From an uncultured Porphyromonadaceae bacterium (GTDB taxonomy: Bacteria; Bacteroidota; Bacteroidia; Bacteroidales; Muribaculaceae), in contig CAJJQT010000036.1 of the NCBI GenBank assembly GCA_905193995.1, positions 1 through 11,615 on the forward strand: DNA of 11,615 nt. Direction: 5' to 3'. Position numbers and translations under genes: made by a program. Each line of letters begins with the position of its first letter. Positions within the stretch are counted from its first letter, which is position 1. Below the pieces are notes generated by a model. That model saw only the letters and a program-made list of their open reading frames with translations. It searched no databases and was not told the DNA's origin. Shown piece after piece: positions 1 through 5,817 of this stretch.

Positions 1-58
1 CGTTTTCGACCCATCCGTTGGGTGTCAGAATCTTTCCGTTTAGGATTTGCGTTCTCAT
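1..58 (-). CDS. nagA: N-acetylglucosamine-6-phosphate deacetylase, N-terminal fragment (probable)
   Basis: The first 19 codons of a leftward gene that runs off the left edge of the window. The ATG is at 56-58 (minus strand) and the peptide begins MRTQILNGKILTPNGWVEN. This resembles the start of Bacteroidetes NagA proteins (a short beta strand, then NGKI-x-TP-x-GW). NagA is a cytoplasmic amidohydrolase that removes acetate from GlcNAc-6-phosphate to give glucosamine-6-phosphate in amino-sugar breakdown and cell-wall recycling. The start is supported by a promoter-like pair about 40-65 nt upstream. The catalytic metal-binding residues lie outside the window, so the name rests on the N-terminal signature only; another amidohydrolase remains possible. 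Confidence 0.55.
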   Translation of the reverse strand, partial: MRTQILNGKILTPNGWVEN

Positions 59-94
59 TGGTGGTTTTGAATAATCGGTTTATTTAAGGTGCTG

Positions 95-125
95 CAAAGT
101 AAGAAATTCTTTCGCGATTCTGCAA
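95..125 (-). promoter_or_regulatory. Promoter for the leftward nagA-like gene
   Basis: On the minus strand, TTG (123-125) is followed after 20 nt by TTACTTTG (95-102). This is close to the Bacteroidetes TTTG-N19/20-TAnnTTTG promoter, with one mismatch in the downstream box. It predicts transcription starting near 88 and a leader of about 30 nt before the ATG at 58. Confidence 0.55.
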
Positions 126-135
126 GTGGGATAAA

Positions 136-174
136 CACAAAATAATAATTGTTAACAAATATTTAGTTTTTGTG
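136..174. repeat. AT-rich nested inverted repeat between porin and nagA
   Basis: A perfect 10-bp palindrome TTGTTAACAA (149-158) lies inside longer imperfect arms, CACAAAA (136-142) and TTTTGTG (168-174). It falls just after the porin stop codon (189) and about 60 bp upstream of the predicted nagA start of transcription. It could be an AT-rich end-of-transcript hairpin for the porin or a binding site for a dimeric regulator of nagA. The sequence does not decide between these. Confidence 0.4.
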
Positions 175-188
175 TCAAAGATGCCATT

Positions 189-1214
189 TCAGAACCGTAG
201 GACAAGCTCCACGACTATGCGGTCGCCTTGTCCGTCGGTCGCCCGGAAGCCGTGATGGTAGAAGTATTTCTCGTAGTTGGCCCGAATGTCGGCGAACAGG
301 TTTTTCGATCGGAAATGCGAGATGGTGGCGCCGGCCGTGATGCGGTTGCGGGCAGGATCGGTGGTCGACAGTCGGCCGGTCTCGTCCGGGGCCGCGTTGC
401 TGTGGTCGGTCATGCCGTCGAAGCGCGCCTGCAGAGACATATAGTTGAAGATTCCAGCGCGCACCGGGAAGCGGTAGTCGGCGTAGGCCAGATACCCGTG
501 GCTGGCGCGGTGGCTGCCGCCGGTATAGTGTTTGTACATATATTCGGCCGATACTGTCCAGCGGCTGTCGGCCCAGCTGACCGAGGCGTCTGCGACGTTG
601 GCCCGCACGCCGTGGGGCTTGACAGAGCCGATCGAGGCTGTGTATTTCATTTGCCCCGGAGTGTAGGTGATGCGGCCGGCGTAGGCGACACCCTTGTTCC
701 ACCTCGACTGCTGATCGATGCCCGATGTGCCGAATACGCCGCCGTCGAGCGTCAGGCCGGTCGTACCGATGCTGTATGTGGCCTTTACACCCACGGCGCG
801 GAAGTTGAACATCTGCTTGCCGATGAACGAGCGGTTTGCGAAAAAGTAGTTGGCCGGACCGCGGAAGGGATCCAGACCGAGAGGCATGCGGAACTGGCCG
901 GCCTGAACTGACACCGACTGCGACAGGCGGAAGCGGCCCCAGAAGTCGAGCGCGCGGAACGAGCCCGAATTGCACAGATCGACCTGCAGGAAGTAGTCGA
1001 TGGCGCTGCTGATGCGGCCGTCGAGGCTCACGCGGGCGTTGCGGATGCGGAAGCTGTTTGTACCTGACGATGTGTCGTATTCGAAGCGTGGGCGGATTAC
1101 GCCGTGGAGGTTCGGGCGGTAGTAGGTCCAGCCTCTGACAGTGTCGGTGGATTCGGCGCCGAACGCGGCGGCAGCCGTGAGCAGTGATGCGATGAACAGA
1201 GCGGCTTTGTGCAT
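189..1214 (-). CDS. Outer-membrane porin (OprP/OprO phosphate-selective porin-like)
   Basis: A 341-residue protein with a signal peptide (MHKAALFIASLLTAAAAFG, then AES) followed by alternating hydrophobic/polar beta-strand segments. It ends in VELVLRF; a terminal phenylalanine is the usual signal for outer-membrane barrel assembly. The N-terminal pattern (RPNLHGVIRPRFEYD, RNARVSLDGRI, DYFLQVDL, VQAGQFRMPLGLD) is typical of the OprP/OprO porin superfamily, whose members let small solutes through the outer membrane. The barrel is somewhat shorter than classical OprP. I chose the ATG at 1214 because it begins the signal peptide and a TAnnTTTG box lies 20 nt upstream; an in-frame ATG at 1274 would place the start inside the upstream gene's terminator. 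The substrate cannot be read from the sequence. Phosphate is only the family name, and the neighbouring nagA-like gene might hint at sugars. Confidence 0.8.
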   Translation of the reverse strand: MHKAALFIASLLTAAAAFGAESTDTVRGWTYYRPNLHGVIRPRFEYDTSSGTNSFRIRNARVSLDGRISSAIDYFLQVDLCNSGSFRALDFWGRFRLSQSVSVQAGQFRMPLGLDPFRGPANYFFANRSFIGKQMFNFRAVGVKATYSIGTTGLTLDGGVFGTSGIDQQSRWNKGVAYAGRITYTPGQMKYTASIGSVKPHGVRANVADASVSWADSRWTVSAEYMYKHYTGGSHRASHGYLAYADYRFPVRAGIFNYMSLQARFDGMTDHSNAAPDETGRLSTTDPARNRITAGATISHFRSKNLFADIRANYEKYFYHHGFRATDGQGDRIVVELVLRF

Positions 1215-1233
1215 ATGTGATGAAATTTTGTCG

Positions 1234-1241
1234 CAAAGGTA
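1234..1241 (-). promoter_or_regulatory. Porin promoter -7 box
   Basis: The minus strand reads TACCTTTG, an exact match to the Bacteroidetes TAnnTTTG box, 20 nt before the porin ATG. I see no good TTG element at the expected distance upstream, where the terminator hairpin of the M16 gene lies. The predicted leader is very short, about 10-15 nt. Confidence 0.6.
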
Positions 1242-1282
1242 CAAAAAGAAAAGGAGCCGTACCACTGCGGGCACGGCTCCTT
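1241..1282 (-). terminator. Intrinsic terminator of the M16 peptidase gene
   Basis: Arms AAGGAGCCGT (1251-1260) and ACGGCTCCTT (1273-1282) form a perfect 10-bp stem with a 12-nt loop. On the minus strand it is followed by the T-rich run TTTTCTTTTTGT. It lies about 30 nt after the M16 stop codon, and its T-run ends at the first base of the porin -7 box, so termination and initiation elements abut. Confidence 0.85.
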
Positions 1283-1309
1283 ATGTGAATTTATGAATTT
1301 TTCAGCTCA

Positions 1310-4129
1310 TTATTCGGCTGGGTTGAGGATGATGAGCTGGAAGTTGTTCTGATCAAGGACTTCCTGCCAGAACTTCATCAGGTCGTCTACGGTCACCGAG
1401 TTGATCACGTCGGCGGCGCCGGTGAAGACGTTGACGCCGTTGATCGAGGTGTTGGCCATCGATTCGGCCCATTCGTCGTTCTCCTCGAGGTTGGCGGTGG
1501 CTTCCTTGACCATGAACTCGCGTACGGGAGTGAGCTCGTCGACGGTGACGTTCTTGGCCATATCCTTGATGATGACGTCGATGGCGGCGAATACCTCGTC
1601 CTTCATCTCAGGCTTCATCGGGAAGGCGATCTGCAGCATGGTGTTGGTGTCGCCGGTGCGGCTCATCATTGAGTGTGCGCCGATCGAGTAGGTCGCGCCC
1701 ATTTCCTCGCGTACCTTGTTGAGCAGACGGGTGCTCATCACCTGACCAACCATCGAGGCCATCGCGCGCTGCTTCGGGGTGTACTTCTCGGTGCCGCTGA
1801 TCAGGTAGAGTGCCCAGGTCTGCGGCGTGCTCATGGTGCATGATTCGGTGACGGTGGCAGTGCCCTTGGTTACTTCGAAGGCTGCCTCGGGTTTGTATGC
1901 GACTCCGGCACCGACAGGGAGGGTGGCGATGTACTGCTCTACGAGCGGACGGAAGGTGTTCATGTCGATGTTGCCGACGAACGTGAAGGTAAAGTCAGTC
2001 GGGTTGGCGAGCATGGTCTTGGCAATCTCGACGATCTGGTCGCACGATGCCTCGGCGATTGCCTTGGTGGTGAGCATGTGCAGGGCCGGAGCCTTGAAGA
2101 GGGTGTTGAGCATCAGCTGCTGGAAGAGGAACTGGGGCTCGGACTCCTGGTTGGAGAGCAGGCCGGAGATCATGTTCTGGATGGCGGTGAATTCGTCGGG
2201 CTTATAGCTGAACTCGGCGAAGTTGGCGTAGATCAGCTCCATCAGCGTGGGCAGGTCCTGAATGGTGGTGGAGCCGGTAGCGGAGCGGTCGTACTTGCTG
2301 AAGTCGAAGCTGAGGCCGACCTGCTTGCCCTGAAGGTACTTGGTGAGATCGCTGTCGCTGTAATCGCCGAGGCCGTGCTTCGACATGGAGTAGGGCAGGA
2401 ACTGGATAGAGCTTGCGTATGACTCGGGAAGTACCGAGAAACCGCCCTTGGCAGCTGCGGCGAACTGGATGTCGTTCTCCTTGAACTGGGTAGGCTTCAC
2501 GATTACTTTCACGCCGTTCGAGAGAGTGAGCTCTGTGGCATCCCATTCGTCGAGGTGACGCTCGCCGACGATCGAGCCGGGGGCGGGCAGGTTCGGGATC
2601 AGGGGATCGGTACGGACTTCGTCCTTGTAAGCTTCTATTTCCTCGCCGTCGACAGCCTTGAGTGCGTCAAGTACCTGAGCTTCGGTCGGGACGGTGAAGT
2701 TGGCGTTGTCGGGCAGCATCATCAGTACCACACGGTTATTATCTGTCACGATTTCGGGCAGCATCTGGCTGATGACCGTTACGGGTACCATGGAGGTCAT
2801 GGCGTCGTACATCTGCTTCTCGATGGAGATGCCCGGGATAGGCTCGTTGTCGACGAAGGCACGGACATATTCACGCGAATAGGTCTCGTTGGGAGTGTTG
2901 TTGCGCTGGTCGTAAAGGCGCTGGTAACGCGAGCGGAGCTCGGCGCAGGCGCGTTCGTATTCGCCGGCTGTGAAGCCGCCGCGCAGGGCGCGCAGGATTT
3001 CGCGGTAGGCGGCCTGCAGGGCCTCGGTCATGTCATTGCCCTTGGCTACTACCTGCAGGGTCAGGGCGTCCTTGGTCGAAGCGAGGAAGAAGTTGTCGAG
3101 CTCGACCGATGCCATTGCGAAGGGCGCGTCGGGTTTGTTGGCGATATCCTGCAGACGCGAGTTGAGCATGTCCTCGACCATGTCGGTCATGAACTGCACG
3201 CCGTAGTAAGCCTGGGTGTTGCGGGCCTCGCGGGGAATGGGCTGGTCGTACTTGAACATCATCAGCGCTACCGGCGCGCTCATCTCTGTGTCCTTGCCTA
3301 TGGCCACGATGGTGCCTTCAGTGTCCTCGACGGGCACATAGTAGCGTTCGCGGGGATTCTCAGGCATCTTGATGGGTGAGAACATTTCTTTGATTTTGCT
3401 CTCGATGTAGGTTGGGTCGATGTCGCCAACGACGATAATGGCCTGATTGTCCGGGCGGTACCATGTGTGGTAGTAGTCGATGATGGCCTGGGGCGGGAAG
3501 TTGTCGACTACATCCATGGTGCCGATGGGCAGGCGCACACCGTATTTGTTGTTGGGGTAGATGACCGGGAGGAGCTGCTCGAGTATGCGCATCTGGCCTA
3601 CCATCGAACGGCGCCATTCTTCGTGGATCACGCCGCGTTCGGCGTCGATTTCCTTGGGGTCGAGAGTCAGGGCGCACGACCAGTCGTGGAGAATGAGCAG
3701 ACACGAGTCCTGCACGCTCTGGCGGGCTACGGGTACGTCGGAGATATTGTATACGGTTTCGTCGATCGAGGTGTATGCGTTGAGGTTCTGGCCGAATTTC
3801 ACACCGATCGACTGAAGCCAGTTGATGATGCCTTTTTCAGGAAAGTTTTCGGTGCCGTTGAAGCACATATGCTCCAGGAAGTGTGCCAGACCGCGCTGGT
3901 TGTCTTCCTCGAGGATCGAGCCCACCTTCTGGGCTATGAAGAAGTCAGCCTGGCCTTTGGGTGTTTCGTTGTGGCGGATGTAATAGGTGAGGCCGTTGGG
4001 GAGCTGGCCGACCACTACAGCCGAGTCGACGGGCATCGCCGGGAGTTGGTCAAAGCCCTGGGCCGAAGCGCCGGCTGTCGCAAACAGCCCTGCGATGAGG
4101 GCAAGTGCGCATTTGAAGAGTTTTTTCAT
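1310..4129 (-). CDS. M16-family zinc metallopeptidase (insulinase/PqqL-like), exported
   Basis: A 939-residue protein with a clear signal peptide (KKLFKCALALIAGLFATAG, cleavage near ASA-QG), so it probably acts in the periplasm. The N-terminal M16 domain has the inverted zinc motif HFLEH: H83 and H87 bind zinc, E86 is the catalytic base, and E164 (in IDAERGVIHEE) falls 77 residues after H87, as expected for the third zinc ligand. A second M16 half starts near residue 530 (LTLSNGVKVIVKPT) without a zinc motif, as is normal for the inactive half that closes the substrate chamber. M16 enzymes cut peptides and small unfolded proteins enclosed in this chamber. About 940 residues is the usual length of the two-domain family. 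The protein is complete and appears to be its own transcription unit, with a terminator after it. The natural substrate is unknown. Confidence 0.92.
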   Translation of the reverse strand: MKKLFKCALALIAGLFATAGASAQGFDQLPAMPVDSAVVVGQLPNGLTYYIRHNETPKGQADFFIAQKVGSILEEDNQRGLAHFLEHMCFNGTENFPEKGIINWLQSIGVKFGQNLNAYTSIDETVYNISDVPVARQSVQDSCLLILHDWSCALTLDPKEIDAERGVIHEEWRRSMVGQMRILEQLLPVIYPNNKYGVRLPIGTMDVVDNFPPQAIIDYYHTWYRPDNQAIIVVGDIDPTYIESKIKEMFSPIKMPENPRERYYVPVEDTEGTIVAIGKDTEMSAPVALMMFKYDQPIPREARNTQAYYGVQFMTDMVEDMLNSRLQDIANKPDAPFAMASVELDNFFLASTKDALTLQVVAKGNDMTEALQAAYREILRALRGGFTAGEYERACAELRSRYQRLYDQRNNTPNETYSREYVRAFVDNEPIPGISIEKQMYDAMTSMVPVTVISQMLPEIVTDNNRVVLMMLPDNANFTVPTEAQVLDALKAVDGEEIEAYKDEVRTDPLIPNLPAPGSIVGERHLDEWDATELTLSNGVKVIVKPTQFKENDIQFAAAAKGGFSVLPESYASSIQFLPYSMSKHGLGDYSDSDLTKYLQGKQVGLSFDFSKYDRSATGSTTIQDLPTLMELIYANFAEFSYKPDEFTAIQNMISGLLSNQESEPQFLFQQLMLNTLFKAPALHMLTTKAIAEASCDQIVEIAKTMLANPTDFTFTFVGNIDMNTFRPLVEQYIATLPVGAGVAYKPEAAFEVTKGTATVTESCTMSTPQTWALYLISGTEKYTPKQRAMASMVGQVMSTRLLNKVREEMGATYSIGAHSMMSRTGDTNTMLQIAFPMKPEMKDEVFAAIDVIIKDMAKNVTVDELTPVREFMVKEATANLEENDEWAESMANTSINGVNVFTGAADVINSVTVDDLMKFWQEVLDQNNFQLIILNPAE

Positions 4130-4175
4130 ATAGTTATAAATAGGATGATTTTTTTATTTCTGCTACATTTGACGG

Positions 4176-4183
4176 CGAAATTA
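4176..4183 (-). promoter_or_regulatory. Possible M16 peptidase promoter box
   Basis: The minus strand reads TAATTTCG, one mismatch from TAnnTTTG, 46 nt before the M16 start codon. No convincing TTG element is present about 20 nt further upstream, so this is a weak call based on position and partial match. Confidence 0.3.
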
Positions 4184-4266
4184 CTAAAAAATGGCAGAAT
4201 AAATGGTTAATATATGTTAATCAATTGATTTTCCGTCTGTTTATAGGAGCAAAAAAAGGCAAAATG

Positions 4267-4300
4267 TTGACTGTCCGCTACGATTAAATTGTTAACTTTG
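4267..4300 (+). promoter_or_regulatory. Promoter of the DUF308-like membrane protein gene
   Basis: TTG (4267-4269) lies upstream of TAACTTTG (4293-4300), an exact TAnnTTTG box. The 23-nt spacing is a little longer than usual. A start of transcription near 4307 gives a leader of about 45 nt before the ATG at 4351. It lies back to back with the M16 gene. Confidence 0.6.
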
Positions 4301-4350
4301 GAAATTCAAAAACCGGGCGGCCGAGCCGTCCACATTTATATATTATAGAG

Positions 4351-4980
4351 ATGAAAGGACGCAGCTTTTTCTTTATGTCCCTGCTTTCGGCCATAGCGGG
4401 TGTGATACTGATACTGACTTACAGCACAGTCAGCAGCACCGGACTTGTGGTGCTCGGAGGCGTACTGTTCATAGTGGCCGGACTACTGAATCTGGTCCTC
4501 TCCGCCGCCGTGCGCCGCGGCCGCGGCGTGGCCGACCGCAAGCTCATGCCGGTACTTCTGGGCTATCTGACCAGCGGCGCCGCCGTACTCCTGGGGTTGT
4601 CGATGCTTGTGTTCAAGACGACATTCTCGGCCGTGGTCCCATATCTGTTCTGTATGCTGATGGTCGTCGCCGCGCTTATGCAGCTCTACATACTGCTTTC
4701 GCGCCAGGGACGGATACTTTTCAGCAGTTGGTTCTTGCTCGTGCCTGTTGCGCTGGCCGCGCTCGGCATCTACATTGCCTACCTGCCTGCGGGCGAGTCT
4801 GACTCGGCTATCATGCTTATGTCGGGTATAGGTCTTGCTGTCGACGGTCTCGCGCTCGCGGCCGAGGGTATAGTCGCTGCCCGTGTACCGGCGGTGGCCG
4901 CCACGCCTGCGGTGGAGGATGTCAGTGCCTCGGAAGTCAGTCCCGCTGCCGTCCGGCCGCTCGACAGCGATGCCAAATAG
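4351..4980 (+). CDS. Six-helix inner-membrane protein, DUF308/HdeD-like
   Basis: A 209-residue protein with six likely membrane helices, at about residues 7-24, 30-52, 68-87, 93-116, 123-144 and 152-174. They are arranged as two sets of three, the pattern of the DUF308/HdeD family. Small basic loops (RRGRG at 55-59; SRQGR at 117-121) separate helix pairs and suggest which loops face the cytoplasm. Residues 176-209 form a hydrophilic Ala/Val/Pro/Ser tail with acidic residues and no fold. HdeD in enterobacteria is linked to acid stress, but the family's biochemical role is not settled and I do not assign one. It has its own promoter, and I found no clear terminator before the HU promoter. The DUF308 assignment rests on topology and general resemblance, not a diagnostic motif. 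Confidence 0.65.
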   Translation: MKGRSFFFMSLLSAIAGVILILTYSTVSSTGLVVLGGVLFIVAGLLNLVLSAAVRRGRGVADRKLMPVLLGYLTSGAAVLLGLSMLVFKTTFSAVVPYLFCMLMVVAALMQLYILLSRQGRILFSSWFLLVPVALAALGIYIAYLPAGESDSAIMLMSGIGLAVDGLALAAEGIVAARVPAVAATPAVEDVSASEVSPAAVRPLDSDAK

Positions 4981-5054
4981 TCACCTCGACGGGGATAAAT
5001 CGGGCAATAATTTGGTAAAAAGCGAAAAAATCGCAAAAATTCAACGATTTATTA

Positions 5055-5084
5055 TTGTCAATTCAAAAAAAAGTCCGATATTTG
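5055..5084 (+). promoter_or_regulatory. Promoter of the HU gene cluster
   Basis: TTG (5055-5057), exactly 19 nt of spacer, then GATATTTG (5077-5084), one mismatch from TAnnTTTG. Transcription would start near 5090, giving a leader of about 85 nt to the HU start codon. It probably drives HU and the small bS22-like gene, and RNase E/G by read-through. Confidence 0.65.
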
Positions 5085-5104
5085 CAGCTGCAAAAACGGG
5101 TGAC

Positions 5105-5122
5105 GGCGGCATGTAAGCCGCC
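5105..5122 (+). promoter_or_regulatory. GC stem-loop with start-stop loop in the HU leader
   Basis: A perfect stem GGCGGC/GCCGCC (5105-5110, 5117-5122) with a six-base loop ATGTAA, which reads as a start codon directly followed by a stop codon. It lies in the transcribed leader, about 53 nt before the HU start. It is not followed by a T-run, so it is not a terminator. It may stabilise the 5' end or control translation; that role is inference. Confidence 0.45.
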
Positions 5123-5175
5123 TGTATCCGGGAATAGAGAAATATTACCTTATAATTCGAAAAATATAAACGAAA

Positions 5176-5457
5176 ATGACAAAAGCAGACATCGTTAACG
5201 AAATCTCGAAGTCGACGGGTATCGAAAAGGCTCTCGTTCTCGAAACTGTCGAGAAGTTCATGCAGGTTGTGAAGGAATCCCTGTCGGAAGGCGAAAACGT
5301 ATATCTTCGCGGCTTCGGCAGCTTTATCGTCAAGACGCGTTCTGAGAAGACGGCCCGCAACATCTCGAAGAACACGACCATCATCATCCCCGAGCACAAG
5401 ATTCCGGCTTTCAAGCCCGCGAAGGTGTTCATGGAAGATGTCAAGAACGTAAAGTAA
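5176..5457 (+). CDS. HU-family DNA-binding protein
   Basis: A 93-residue protein of standard HU/IHF length and layout: an N-terminal two-helix dimer region (TKADIVNEISKSTGIEKALV), then the signature LRGFGSF (44-50), the DNA-binding beta arm (about 51-75) and the closing IPAFKPAK (76-83). HU dimers bend and compact DNA in the nucleoid. At the tip of the arm the usual Arg-Asn-Pro reads R61-N62-I63, so the proline that wedges between base pairs in classical HU is an isoleucine. I recall the ARNISKNT form from Bacteroides HU proteins, so it may be a lineage trait rather than a defect. The ATG at 5176 follows an A-rich leader with no Shine-Dalgarno sequence, as is common in this phylum. It is first in a likely operon with the bS22-like gene 67 nt downstream. 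Confidence 0.93.
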   Translation: MTKADIVNEISKSTGIEKALVLETVEKFMQVVKESLSEGENVYLRGFGSFIVKTRSEKTARNISKNTTIIIPEHKIPAFKPAKVFMEDVKNVK

Positions 5458-5524
5458 CTTTCGGCACGTCCACTGACCTCTCGTCCTCGACTCTGCAACA
5501 TTATTAATCTTTAAATTTACGCAA

Positions 5525-5617
5525 ATGCCCAGCGGAAAAAAACGTAAAGGCCACAAGATGGCTACACACAAGCGTAAAAAACGCCTTCGCATGAACCGTC
5601 ACAAGAAGAAAAAGTAA
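5525..5617 (+). CDS. 30-residue basic bS22/COX24 (AURKAIP1)-like ribosome-associated protein
   Basis: A 30-codon gene from ATG to TAA that begins MPSGKKRKGHKMATHKR and ends with RHKKKK. More than half of its residues are Lys, Arg or His. The core pattern KMxxHKRKKRLR matches the AURKAIP1/COX24 domain, known from mitochondrial mS38 and the mycobacterial small-subunit protein bS22, which sit near the decoding region of the small ribosomal subunit. Bacteroidetes carry such a tiny gene, and I recall it between an HU gene and RNase E/G, as here. Codons are regular (CGT/CGC arginine, AAG/AAA lysine) and the gene is too short for default gene finders. It is probably co-transcribed with HU. The ribosomal role in this phylum is inferred from the family. 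Confidence 0.85.
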   Translation: MPSGKKRKGHKMATHKRKKRLRMNRHKKKK

Positions 5618-5690
5618 GATCTGACGCCGCTTTCCCGTGCCTTTTCAGGCCGGGAAAGAAGCGCGATCTGCCTGACAGTTCTGCGACAGA

Positions 5691-5758
5691 TCAAAAGGAG
5701 GGACTTTCTGACGAACGCCGCGCGGCGCAAAATCAGGTCTGCTCCTTTGATTTTTTTT
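5691..5758 (+). terminator. Intrinsic terminator or attenuator upstream of RNase E/G
   Basis: The outer stem TCAAA(A)GGAG (5691-5700) pairs with CTCCTTTGA (5742-5750), with one bulged A. Inside are CTGA/TCAG (5708-5711, 5733-5736) and the GC-rich GCCGCGCGGC (5717-5726). Eight T residues follow (5751-5758). The hairpin plus T8 has the form of a Rho-independent terminator. It ends 59 nt before the RNase E/G start codon with no promoter seen in between. Confidence 0.7.
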
Positions 5759-5765
5759 GATGACC

Positions 5766-5785
5766 CCGGAGTGCGACCACTCCGG
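5766..5785 (+). promoter_or_regulatory. Stem-loop just upstream of the RNase E/G start
   Basis: A perfect 7-bp stem CCGGAGT/ACTCCGG with loop GCGACC, beginning eight bases after the T8 run of the terminator-like hairpin and ending 32 nt before the ATG at 5818. It would form near the 5' side of the ribosome landing zone. It could protect the transcript or be a recognition point for RNase E/G itself; that is inference. Confidence 0.5.
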
Positions 5786-5817
5786 CACATGCACCACCGA
5801 ATTGTAACCGACAAGAA

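Larger units (their letters stand above)
5618..5817 (+). promoter_or_regulatory. Structured leader between the bS22-like gene and RNase E/G
   Basis: A 200-base gap with four strong predicted stem-loops. (1) CTTTCCCG/CGGGAAAG (5630-5637, 5651-5658), extended by an inner GCC/GGC pair. (2) GATCTG/CAGATC (5665-5670, 5687-5692). (3) A long hairpin with a T8 run (5691-5758). (4) CCGGAGT/ACTCCGG (5766-5785). The bases of hairpins 2 and 3 overlap at 5691-5692. A second copy of GATCTG at 5618-5623 could also pair with CAGATC, so alternative folds are possible. I find no TAnnTTTG promoter box in the gap, so RNase E/G seems to need transcription through hairpin 3. Enterobacterial rne is known to be autoregulated through its 5' leader; similar feedback here is inference. 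Confidence 0.55.

Noticed and set aside
175..1236. 353-residue minus-strand reading frame overlapping the porin in another frame
   Set aside because: Its Arg/Pro/His-rich composition is typical of an out-of-frame reading of GC-rich DNA, with no domain pattern. The porin frame has a signal peptide, beta-strand pattern and terminal Phe.
2555..4210. Long plus-strand reading frames (2555-3379, 3467-4210) opposite the M16 peptidase
   Set aside because: They are antisense shadows of a gene with a complete zinc motif and full-length match; their Val/Gly/His-rich sequence shows no family features.
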